Shown: in pieces, positions 18,686 through 28,400 of the stretch
Numbering within the stretch: the first letter of the stretch is position 1
How the letters are laid out: the number at the start of each line of letters is the position of its first letter
Assembly: GCA_028752905.1 (NCBI GenBank)
Contig: JAQNBH010000013.1
Location: 12,328,897 to 12,392,896 of the forward strand
Reading direction: 5' to 3'
Source: Cladorhizidae sp. MBARI D1340-BT2
Lineage: Eukaryota; Porifera; Demospongiae; Poecilosclerida; Cladorhizidae
DNA length: 64,000 nt
Program-made: the position numbers and the translations under genes
Notes under the pieces: generated by a model
What the model saw: the letters and a program-made list of their open reading frames with translations, nothing else
Told to the model about the DNA's origin: nothing
Database searches by the model: none

Positions 18686-20689
18686 TATTTACTTGGTGGT
18701 AAATGTGGACATGATTTGATGCTGAGCATCTGTGAACTCAAATGTATATCTAAGGCGAGAACCAGCCATGTTCACATGTGGCTCCGGGCAAAGGAAAAGA
18801 ACCGCTCCTGGCTAGCATCCTCACACTCTGGGTCTCTGTAGACACCAGAATTGCCAACCTTCCTCAGAAACTTCACCACTAGTAAATCAGATTTGATGCA
18901 GGATATTACGGCAATGTACAAGTAGGAGCGACCTCTCTGTGTCTCCATGATGATTGCCACAAATCCTCCTGGCTTGATATCACTAATGTTGACATCTGGA
19001 GGTGACTGCTTTGCAGGATTGGCTGCTAGTGGCTGGACTGCTATTGGCTGATGCTGGAGCAACAGGTGTTCTGTTCCTGTCTGCTCTGAATACTTGGACA
19101 CCAGCACTCTCCCCAAGCCAAGTGTACGTACACAATGGATACTCAGGGTAGCTGTTACAGACTCCCATAATTCATCGAGGGCTGGTCGCTTGGCATTTTT
19201 TTCTTCAGCTGGGACATATAAGATATCAACTCCTTTGATGAGCTCAGTGGCACAGGCTGCATATAGCTCTGCATCTTTCACGAGATAGCGTCTGGTCATT
19301 ATAGCACTGTGGACACCCCTCTTCACACAGCCACCAACTCCATCCACTGCACCCTTTCCATGTGAAGTGGCGAAAAAGTGCCAGTTGATGGTGATGCCTT
19401 TGGTTTGGAGAAGGCTAGTGACAAAAGTAAACATGTACTTTTGCTTAAAATGCTGTGCTGCACCATCACTGAATATATTGACCTCTGTTAGTGGAGAGGA
19501 CGTTTCATCTGCACCCTGTCAATCACTTCCTCCAGCACGGTCGCGAATGTGTACTTGTCATGGGAGAGGGTGTTTGACACAGCAGCATATGATGTGGTGT
19601 TCTCTTGCGTACAGGCTATTGCTGTAAATACAGTCACTTGTTTGTGGTTCCAGTGGCTGGCCTGGATCTCATCCTGATCAACGATGGTCGCATTTTCGCT
19701 AAAGTCTACCTGCAGGACTGCACTGTGGGCTCTTGGAGTGGTGTACATTTGATGGAAGGCTAATGACTGCTTATTTTTAATGAAGCAGTGGATCTTGAAG
19801 TTCGGTAGCTTCTGGGCCAGGGAAGTCAGTGCATCTGCGACTGTACCAGCCTTCTCTGCTTTATCTGATGGCCCATCTTCATTACGCATCCATTCCAGCC
19901 ACTTCACAGGTTCAGCCAGCAGGTCATCTTCGGTGTTCTCAGAAATACTGTCAAAGGATATCTTCTCCTTGCAGACATCACACAGGCCAAACATACAGTC
20001 CTCCTTGGTAGTATCACAAGCTTTAGCAGGTCTGAATATCTTACTGGGATTGTAGGTACTATGTGTTTCAGGCTGTCCAAAATAGTCTCTATGTTGGCAT
20101 GATACTGGCATACACAGACAGTGTGGCATCTTGTCCTTGCAAAGCACCGCATCTGGCCGCTGGGCCCTGGTGGTCAGACAGCATCATCTTCTGAGAATTC
20201 CTGTCGGTAAAGGGTATGGGCTTCTGCTGTTGTCATCATCAAGTATCTGCGCTGTTCTCGAACTTTCTTCCCATCACGAACCACTGTAATGCAGTCTCTG
20301 CATCCAGGTGCCATCCAACTGATGTCACTGCGAAGATAAAACTCTCGGATGTGCCCCTTCACCTCATCTGGTAGCCTGTTGTGGGGAAGTGACTGTGCAG
20401 TCTGTGGGTCTGGATCTCCTGCTGCCTCAGACTGGAACTTAGAGTGCAGCACCTGCACCACCTTCCAGACCTTGCGGGGAGATGTTGGCAATAAATGTGC
20501 TCTCTTCACTGCACGAGTCAGACTGGATGGTGCTGAGTATGCCTCCTGCTGCGATGTTTGGCTTTCTTTCTTGGCTGCTCTCCATCTCTTCAGTTTCTGT
20601 CGCTCCTTCTCCCTCACTGCTGCTGTGTTGCTAGCTCGAGCTTGCCGTTTCCTCTCTGCATCCTTCTGCTTCCATGCCTTCTCACCCAT
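18686..20689 (-). pseudogene. RNase-H/DDE-like transposase-related protein, frameshifted
   Basis: Three minus-strand segments form one protein. First (20689-20174): a basic, probably coiled N-terminus rich in K/R/E (MGEKAWKQKDAERKRQARAS) and a middle ending QRRYLMMTTAEAHTLYRQEF. Second (20147-19488, with an overlapping frame carrying CVCQYHANIETILDSL): a CMFGLCDVC pair and the motif LQVDFSENATIVDQDEIQ (Asp at about 19705). Third (19474-18772): IFSDGAAQHF, then HFFATSHGKGAVDGVGGCVK and a C-terminal domain to about 18772; a frame change may extend it to 18686 (HVNMAGSRLRYTFEF). Spaced D (DFSEN), D (FSDG) and D (GKGAVDG) suggest an RNase-H-like nuclease. I recall similar unnamed proteins from cnidarians, sponges and fish but cannot name the superfamily. 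At least two frameshifts (near 20150-20100 and 19490) indicate a pseudogene, unless unseen introns correct them. Confidence 0.6.
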
Positions 20690-21085
20690 CTCTGCTTTCC
20701 TTCACTCACGATAACGATGTATGTTTCAGCAGCACTGAATGCCATGGTGAACAAGTTCTGTTACACAACGCACTCTCACATTTATTGAGGACTTGGAAAT
20801 CAGGAACTGTTACTGAAAAGAAAAGTTCCTTTTATATTCATTCACTCCATGGTGTCAGACTGTCAATGTGGTATCATGGTGTGATATGTATCACATGTAT
20901 GTGGTGTGATATGTATATTTGGTTACATCGGCAGGGCTTGTTATCAGGCAGCTGCACCTCAGGATGCAATTAAAGACAGTCACTGGGTCCTAACTGCAGA
21001 AAGACCATATCTCAGGGTTGACTTGCAAACATTGGTTTCTTCAAAGGATAATAAACAGCATTATTTGTGCTAGTAATGTTTAAAA

Positions 21086-21132
21086 GCAACTGTAACTCCG
21101 TTACTGGTAACGGAGTTACAGAAACCAGTTGC
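21086..21132. repeat. Hairpin of two GTAACGGAGTTAC sites
   Basis: CTGTAACTCCGTTAC (21090-21104) and GTAACGGAGTTACAG (21107-21121) are perfect 15-bp inverted repeats separated by 2 bp. A wider pair GCAACT (21086-21091) and AGTTGC (21127-21132) encloses them. The two 13-bp sites are 21092-21104 (inverted) and 21107-21119 (direct). Confidence 0.85.
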
Positions 21133-21279
21133 TAATAAGTTGTAGAAATTTTGAATGTTTAAAGATTGAGTCACATTGCCATAAACTTGGTATTATTATG
21201 CTTGCTTTCTTTCTTTTGGATAACTGAGATTTTTATTCCAAACAGTTTTTTCATAAAAAATTAATGTTTTTTGGTTATT

Positions 21280-21292
21280 GTAACTCCGTTAC
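21280..21292. repeat. GTAACGGAGTTAC site 6 (inverted)
   Basis: GTAACTCCGTTAC on the plus strand, the reverse complement of sites 2 and 3. It is the outermost site on the 5' side of the transposase-like gene. Confidence 0.8.
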
Positions 21293-22104
21293 AAGACACC
21301 TTTTTTTAAATAATCTGCATATTCCTTATTTTTTCAATGTTATTTTTTTTGGTACTGTTCACAATGTTAAAGCATAACTTAAAGATGAAGAAAACATCAT
21401 AAATATGATTCTAATGTTGTTAGGTGAGCCAGAGAATATATTTGAAGTTATTGTTTGTTTCCGCTAAAAAAAGGTGTGGAGAAGGGGAAAAAATCATTTG
21501 TGTTTTAATTCCTGTAACTTTCATCTAGGAGAGTTTATACAAAGATAAAACATGTTTTAGAAACTATAATCATACATCTTTTCACCTGTATGCATTCTGT
21601 AGAGGTATTTTTAATTTCATATTTTACCCCTGATGTTAACTCTGACTTGCGGGCCCTTTGATTTGTTTTTTTTTGTTGTTGGTGGACTGAAAAGAGAAGG
21701 CACCGTTCTTCTCTGTGGTTTAGACGTGCCATTTCTTCACAAAAATATTGTACTGTTCCAAACAAACACATTACTTCACAAATATAATTATTGTACCGTT
21801 CCATACAAACTATTCTATTACTATTCTATTCATTGTATGGACAACTTCTTTGTCAGAGTGTCTCTGGTGTCAACAAGTATATCGCTGCAAATACCAAACA
21901 ATGTATTCATGTACTCATCAATGTTTTTTCCCCTTTGCCAACTAATCTTGTAAGAACACTTTCTGTAATCTTGATCGCTGTCAAAAGTGGCGATGTCAAG
22001 GTGGCATAACTCCATGCTGTCTCAAAGTTGTTGATGAGGCTAACCATCTCTAGTCCACTTTCCAACCATCCACCTCTGAAGTGCAGCAGGGGAGGTTTCA
22101 GTCA

Positions 22105-23061
22105 GGTCAACTGCACCCGCCATCATCTTTTACAGCGGCATTGTTTTGCTCGCGCGCTTGATTAAGAGACGTCGAGAAAGAACGATTCTTCTTGACCTTA
22201 AAACTCCCCTTCACGGATATGAGGATGCAGAAGGGGCAGGATCGGCATATCATGGAGGAGAACTGATGTCCATCTGGAATAGTTGAAGTGTTCAAGAGAG
22301 AAAAATGTGGACATGCTTATTCCCAGCTCTAACTTGGTGGGCACGTCATGTGTAGGTAATGTGCTTTTAGGAACAAGTCTGCAGTGCCAGCAGTTGCAGC
22401 TCCAACCATGACTAGTTATGGCTTGTACGATGATTGCTAGCAGGAACGAGTCTGCAGTGGCAGCAGTTGCAGCTCCAACCACGACTAGTTATGGCTTGTA
22501 CGATGATTGTTAGCTTCAAAGCTAACTCAATGTGGACCCTCCAAACATAAACGTATTGGCCATTTCCACCGAGTCTTCTTTGCAGTGGCAAGCTGTAGCT
22601 AGTCCACTGCAACAAGTGCTTGTCCCATGTTTGCGAGATCTATGACTTTCTTGACGATACCCAGCGAGTGTCTCATCATGGAAACCATGTAGCATCGCCT
22701 TGAAACAAAGGCAATAGACGTGTTGCTATATCCTGTATGCTTTTGAAGCATCACGTAGGGAGCCCACCTCTTCAAAAGCATATGCACCAGCCATTAACAG
22801 TAGTCTAACTGTACAGCAAGAGTCATCATAGTCATCAATGGCCAGGTTACAACCCTGAGAGGACAATTGTTTTGCGTTATTGGTGGAAGGACACTCCTGT
22901 GTAGGACAACAGTAATTGAGGATGCAGTAATGCAGGCTCTCCTGTGACAGATTAATCAGGTACCAGCATTCTAGTCCATGTTGAAATGCTGAAACTCCCG
23001 AAATACTTGTGCCATTGAATAAGCGCTGCACCACTGCTACACTTATTGCCGTTGTCCTCAA
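22105..23061 (-). other. Possible coding fragments of an unknown minus-strand gene
   Basis: Two overlapping minus-strand frames look more protein-like than their surroundings. At 23061-22726 the frame ends LLLMAGAYAFEEVGSLRDAS, whose spacing of small and aromatic residues resembles a TPR-type helical pair. Next to it the frame covering 22735-22617 reads MVSMMRHSLGIVKKVIDLAN. A further stretch near 22565-22510 reads GGNGQYVYVWRVHIELALKL. The pieces are in different frames and no convincing splice sites were paired, so these may be exons, a decayed gene or chance. I do not recognise the product. Confidence 0.2.
22369..22514. repeat. Tandem duplication, 73-bp unit, two copies
   Basis: The copy starting AGGAACAAGTCTGCAGTG at 22369 is followed 73 bp later by AGGAACGAGTCTGCAGTG at 22442; both continue through GCAGTTGCAGCTCCAACCA and GACTAGTTATGGCTTG with only a few differences. 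It produces duplicated peptide segments in overlapping frames. Confidence 0.9.
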
Positions 23062-23932
23062 CTACACAGAATTCAGCCTGTCCTAGGACTACCCACATCC
23101 ACTGAGATGTCAAGATTCTATTTGTTCTTTCCCCATTAACAATTAGCCAGCCAATTATCTATAAATAGCTACCCGTAAATAGATATATATGTGAAACAAA
23201 CAATGAATGGGGGTGGGCGGGGAAATGCTTGCAGTCAATTATCTTCATAGAAACTATCTATCAGGGAGTGTAGTTTCATATATACATATAGCAATATAAC
23301 ATAGTGTGTATATATATATATACATACATAGTACGTATATATAATAAACATAATTATTGCACATATATAGCGTGTATACATATATAGCATGAATATGCAA
23401 TATACACATACAGCACATGCATAGATTGAATGACACTACATTTAGAGTACCTCTTTACATACAATATAAATCATGTGCCCTTTGGACAACCTGTTTTTGG
23501 ACCACCTCTACAGTCTACACCAATCATAATATTAAAACTAATTGAAATGGTAAAGGGTCATCTACATGCTCCCCAGATGCTGGCATCAACTGCAATGGTA
23601 GATAATTGCATCTAGCACATTGCTTCACGGAGTCAAATAAAGGCCACCATTAAGTACCAGTCTGTTCATGCAGGCAGAAGGGTAATTATTTACATTTATG
23701 GTTACAAATGTATTTTTGAACTATTAGCTGTAATTTGGTACAATAAGGCAGAAAAATAGCAAGACTGTTACATTGGGCTCTCATATTCAATAATTCACAG
23801 CCAAAAAAATCGAATCATCTCTTTCTCAGGAGTGAAGGGATTCACAGCCTGCCGAGAAGACTTTGTCCTAGCCCTTATATATAGCATAGACCCAACATTA
23901 GCCCCATCTACGTTTGCCATAGCCCTTATAGC
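23062..23932. other. AT-rich intergenic DNA with TA/CATA microsatellites
   Basis: No gene is supported. Between about 23275 and 23420 the sequence is a degenerate mixture of TATATA, CATATA and GTATA repeats, giving Tyr/Ile-rich chance frames. Confidence 0.5.
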
Positions 23933-24198
23933 AAGGACCTCCAGCCCTCATAGCATAGAACCCTCATACCTAACTTAGCCCAATTTTAACCCTACACATC
24001 ATACCATAGCCCAATTTTAATCCTTCAACATTATAATAGCTTAATTTTAACCCTACTATACTGAGTAGGGTTAAAATTAAGCTATTATAATGTTGAAGGA
24101 TTAAAATTGGGCTATGGTATGATGTGTAGGGTTAAAATTGGGCTAAGTTAGGTATGAGGGTTCTATGCTATGAGTGCTGGAGTTAAAGTTAGGTCCTT
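23933..24198. repeat. Near-perfect 266-bp palindrome
   Basis: The left arm (23933-24057) and right arm (24064-24198) are reverse complements around a 6-bp centre ATACTG. The only visible differences are one substitution (CCCTCATAG against CACTCATAG in the same sense) and 10 bp (AACTTTAACT in the same sense) present only in the right arm. The arms consist of the ATTTTAACCCTACA / ACCATAGCCCAATTTT repeat that continues unidirectionally to 24370. Single-stranded, it could form a hairpin of more than 100 bp. Confidence 0.9.
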
Positions 24199-24370
24199 GC
24201 TAATTTTAACCCCACAACATTATAATAGCTTAATTGTAACCCTACACATTATACCATAGCCTAATTTTAACCCTACAACATAATAGCTTAATTTTAACCC
24301 TACTCTTAACCCTACTCATTATACCATAGCCTGATTTTAACAATTTTAACCCTACTCATTCTAGTATATA
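24199..24370. repeat. Degenerate TTTTAACCCTAC-type tandem repeat
   Basis: Imperfect units of the form TAATTTTAACCCTACACATT ... ACCATAGCC continue beyond the palindrome on its right side, with the same words also forming its arms. Confidence 0.75.
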
Positions 24371-24429
24371 TAGCCCTGATTTTTAGCTGTAGCACTGATA
24401 ACCTTCAAACATAGTTTTTAGCAGTGATT

Positions 24430-24435
24430 TTTATT
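24430..24435 (-). promoter_or_regulatory. Candidate polyadenylation signal of NUDT1
   Basis: AATAAA on the minus strand about 74 nt beyond the NUDT1 stop codon. Position and sequence fit a poly(A) signal; the hexamer is common in AT-rich DNA. Confidence 0.4.
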
Positions 24436-24508
24436 GGATACATACAATGAGGGATAAAACATAGACTAGCAGATGATCATGAAAACATACACTATTGCAA
24501 TATTACAA

Positions 24509-24693
24509 TTACGACAAAATTGGCCTGGCTTGCCTCTCAGTGACCTCTGCTTTGAGGACACGGTCATGGCCTTCAAACAAGAAATAAGCATCAAAGTAGC
24601 GTCCATTCAGCATGTTGGGGTACCACAAGTAGTCGTCAGGCCACATGCTATGGAAAGGAATGTCTGAACACTGGAACCACTGCGGTCTCATTT
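24509..24693 (-). CDS. NUDT1: NUDT1 (MTH1, oxidised purine nucleoside triphosphatase), last exon
   Basis: MTH1 hydrolyses 8-oxo-dGTP and 2-OH-dATP to monophosphates and so cleans the nucleotide pool. This exon encodes MRPQWFQCSDIPFHSMWPDD and about 40 further residues ending RQARPILS and TAA. MRPxWFQ..IPF..MWPDD is the signature of the MTH1 C-terminal half; the Trp and the two Asp of MWPDD correspond to human W117, D119 and D120, which contact the oxidised base. The acceptor is CCTCCCATTAG followed by AAATGAGACC. Joining to the upstream exon through a 60-nt intron (24694-24753, GTATG donor) keeps the frame and restores a Glu before the MRP. The family ends similarly, about 156 residues in human. 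No disabling change is visible. Confidence 0.9.
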
Positions 24694-24753
24694 CTAATGG
24701 GAGGCATGCAGAGAGAAAAGATTCAAAATCAGAGGGAGTTTAATTTATCATAC

Positions 24754-24899
24754 CTTCTGTCTCTACAGGTGATCCAATATAGCTTTCCGTCCTGAATACA
24801 TGAACTTCCAACAGTTGTGGCTGTCCTAAGAACTCAAATAATATGACTCCCACCTTGTCCAAATCTTCCACCTCCAATCCACACTCTTCTCGTGTTTCT
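24754..24899 (-). CDS. NUDT1: NUDT1 (MTH1), internal exon with the second half of the Nudix box
   Basis: The 146-nt exon encodes ETREECGLEVEDLDKVGVIL, FEFLGQPQLLEVHVF and RTESYIGSPVETE, collinear with the middle of human NUDT1. With an Arg completed across the splice, RETREECGL is the RE-x-x-EE-x-G part of the Nudix box that binds the catalytic Mg2+; Thr replaces the usual hydrophobic residue at the third position. The acceptor TTTTTGCTTCCTCAG lies at 24900-24914 with a possible branch site AACTAAT about 15 nt further upstream. The exon with the first half of the box (Gx5E) and the N-terminus is not in the window: upstream there is only satellite. The gene is therefore partial here, and whether the 5' exons exist beyond 64000 is unknown. 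Confidence 0.9.
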
Positions 24900-25456
24900 C
24901 TGAGGAAGCAAAAATAATTCAAACTAATTACTAGGTTTTGATGCCTACTACAGAAGTGATCTGGCCAATGCCTACCTGTATGTGCAACCCCAGATAGTCT
25001 AGATGCCAGTGACCTGGCCAATGCCTACCTGCATGTGTAAATTAATCAACCCCAGATAGTACAGAAGTGACCTGCTATCTGCATGTAAATTAATCAACCC
25101 CAGATAGTTTAGATGCCTACTACAGAAGTGACCTGGCCAATGCCTATCTGCATGTATATTAATCAACCCCAGATAGTCTAGATACCTACTACAGAAGTGA
25201 CCTGGCCAATGCCTATCTGCATGTACATTAATCAACCCCAGATAGTTTAGATGCCTACTACAGAAGTGACCTGGCCAATGCCTATCTGCATGTAAATTAA
25301 TCAACCCCAGATAGTCTAGATGCCTACCACAGAAGTGACCTGGCCAATGCCTATCTGCATGTACATTAATCAACCCCAGATAGTCTAGATGCCTACTACA
25401 GAAGTGACCTGGCCAATGCCTACCTGCATGTGTAAATTAATCAACCCCAGATAGTA

Positions 25457-25476
25457 GGGGCTAGGGCTAGGGCTAG
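25457..25476. repeat. GGGCTA micro-insertion in the satellite
   Basis: One unit near the left edge has three to four tandem GGGCTA copies between AGATAGTA and GTCTAGATG. It was not seen elsewhere in the array. It resembles a telomere-like repeat only superficially, because the animal telomere unit is TTAGGG. Confidence 0.8.
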
Positions 25477-28400
25477 TCTAGATGCCTACTACAGAAGTGA
25501 CCTGCTATCTGCAAGTAAATTAATCAACCCCAGATAGTCTAGATGTCTACTACAGAAGTGACCTGGCCAATGCCTATCTGCATGTATATTAATCAACCCC
25601 AGATAGTCTAGATACCTACTACAGAAGTGACCTGGCCAATGCCTATCTGCATGTACATTAATCAACCCCAGATAGTTTAGATGAAGTGACCTGGCCAATG
25701 CCTATCTGCATGTAAATTAATCAACACCAGATAGTCTAGATGCCTACTACAGAAGTGACCTGGCCAATGCCTATCTGCATGTACATTAATCAACCCCAGA
25801 TAGTCTAGATGCCTACTACAGAAGTGACCTGGCCAATGCCTACCTGCATGTGTAAATTAATCAACCCCAAATAGTCTAGATACCTACTACAGAAGTGACC
25901 TGCTATCTGCATGTAAATTAATCAACCCCAGATAGTCTAGATGCCTACTACAGAAGTGACCTGGCCAATGCCTATCTGCATGTATATTAATCAACCCCAG
26001 ATAGTCTAGATACCCACTACAGAAGTGACCTGGCCAATGCCTATCTGCATGTACATTAATCAACCCCAGATAGTTTAGATGCCTACTACAGAAGTGACCT
26101 GGCCAATGCCTTGCATGTAAATTAATCAACCCCAGATAGTCTAGATTCCTACTACAGAAGTGACCTGGCCAATGCCTATCTGCATGTACATTAATCAACC
26201 CCAGATAGTCTAGATGCCGAAGTGACCTGGCCAATGCCTACCTGCATGTAAATTAATCAACCCCAGATAGTCTAGATGCCTACTACAGAAGTGACCTGGC
26301 CAATGCCTATCTGCATGTATATTAATCAACCCCAGATAGTTTAGATGCCTACTACAGAAATGACCTGGCCAATGCCTATCTGCATCTACATTAATCAACC
26401 CCAGATAGTCTAGATGCCTACTACAGAAGTGACCTGGCCAATGCCTATCTGCATGTATATTAATCAACCCCAGATAGTTTAGATGCCTACTACAGAAGTG
26501 ACCTGGCCAATGCCTATCTGCATCTACATTAATCAACCCCAGATAGTCTAGATGCCTACTACAGAAGTGACCTGGCCAATGCCTATCTGCATGTAAATTA
26601 ATCAACCCCAGATAGTCTAGATGTCTACTACAGAAGTGACCTGGCCAATGCCTATCTGCATGTACATTAATCAACCCCAGATAGTCTAGATACCTACTAC
26701 AGAAGTGACCTGGCCAATACCTACCTGCGTGTAAATTAATCAACCCCAGATAGTCTAGATGCCTACTATGGAAGTGACCTGGCCCATGCCTACCTGCATG
26801 TACATTAATCAACCCCAGATAGTCTAGATACCTACTACAGAAGTGACCTGGCCAATGCCTATCTGCATGTACATTAATCAACCCCAGATAGTCTAGATGC
26901 CTACTACAGAAGTGACCTGGCCAATGCCTATCTGCATGTACATTAATCAACCCCAGATAGTCTAGATGCCTACTACAGAAGTGACCTGCTATCTGCATGT
27001 AAATTAATCAACCCCAGATAGTCTAGATGCCTACTACAGAAGTGACCTGGCCAATGCCTATCTGCATGTATATTAATCAACCCCAGATAGTCTAGATACC
27101 TACTACAGAAGTGACGTGGCCAATGCCTATCTGCATGTACATTAATCAACCCCAGATAGTCTAGATGCCTACTACAGAAGTGACCTGGCCAATGCCTATC
27201 TGCATGTACATTAATCAACCCCAGATAGTCTAGATGCCTACTACAGAAGTGACCTGGCCAATGCCTACCTGCATGTGTAAATTAATCAACCCCAAATAGT
27301 CTAGATACCTACTACAGAAGCGACCTGCTATCTGCATGTAAATTAATCAACCCCAGATAGTCTAGATGCCTACTACAGAAGTGACCTGGCCAATGCCTAT
27401 CTGCATGTATATTAATCAACCCCAGATAGTCTAGATACCCACTACAGAAGTGACCTGGCCAATGCCTATCTGCATGTACATTAATCAACCCCAGATAGTT
27501 TAGATGCCTACTACAGAAGTGACCTGGCCAATGCCTATCTGCATGTAAATTAATCAACCCCAGATAGTCTAGATGCCTACTACAGAAGTGACCTGGCCAA
27601 TGCCTATCTGCATGTACATTAATCAACCCCAGATAGTCTAGATGCCGAAGTGACCTGGCCAATGCCTACCTGCATGTAAATTAATCAACCCCAGATAGTC
27701 TAGATGCCTACTACAGAAGTGACCTGACCAATGCCTATCTGCATGTATATTAATCAACCCCAGATAGTTTAGATGCCTACTACAGAAGTGACCTGGCCAA
27801 TGCCTATCTGCATCTACATTAATCAACCCCAGATAGTCTAGATGCCTACTACAGAAGTGACCTGGCCAATGCCTATCTGCATGTATATTAATCAACCCCA
27901 GATAGTTTAGATGCCTACTACAGAAGTGACCTGGCCAATGCCTATCTGCATCTACATTAATCAACCCCAGATAGTCTAGATGCCTACTACAGAAGTGACC
28001 TGGCCAATGCCTATCTGCATGTAAATTAATCAACCCCAGATAGTCTAGATGTCTACTACAGAAGTGACCTGGCCAATGCCTATCTGCATGTACATTAATC
28101 AACACCAGATAGTCTAGATACCTACTACAGAAGTGACCTGGCCAATACCTACCTGCGTGTAAATTAATCAACCCCAGATAGTCTAGATGCCTACTATGGA
28201 AGTGACCTGGCCCATGCCTACCTGCATGTACATTAATCAACCCCAGATAGTCTAGATACCTACTACAGAAGTGACCTGGCCAATGCCTATCTGCATGTAC
28301 ATTAATCAACCCCAGATAGTCTAGATGCCTACTACAGAAGTGACCTGGCCAATGCCTATCTGCATGTACATTAATCAACCCCAGATAGTCTAGATGCCTA

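Larger units (their letters stand above)
20690..22104. other. 5' flank of the transposase-like gene; no other gene seen
   Basis: AT-rich DNA with three GTAACGGAGTTAC-type sites (two forming a hairpin at 21090-21121). Short frames at 21535-21953 on both strands have no recognisable motif. No promoter element can be defended. Confidence 0.4.

Noticed and set aside
18772..20714. Plus-strand ORFs opposite the transposase-like gene (for example 20349-20714 and 19780-20055)
   Set aside because: They are antisense shadows of the minus-strand segments, which carry the conserved motifs.
24509..24899. Processed NUDT1 pseudogene
   Set aside because: A 60-nt GT-AG intron is present, the frame is intact across it, and the upstream acceptor is canonical, so this is not a retrocopy. 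Loss of the 5' exons remains possible.
25457..25476. Interstitial telomeric repeat
   Set aside because: The hexamer is GGGCTA, not TTAGGG, and occurs only three to four times in one unit.
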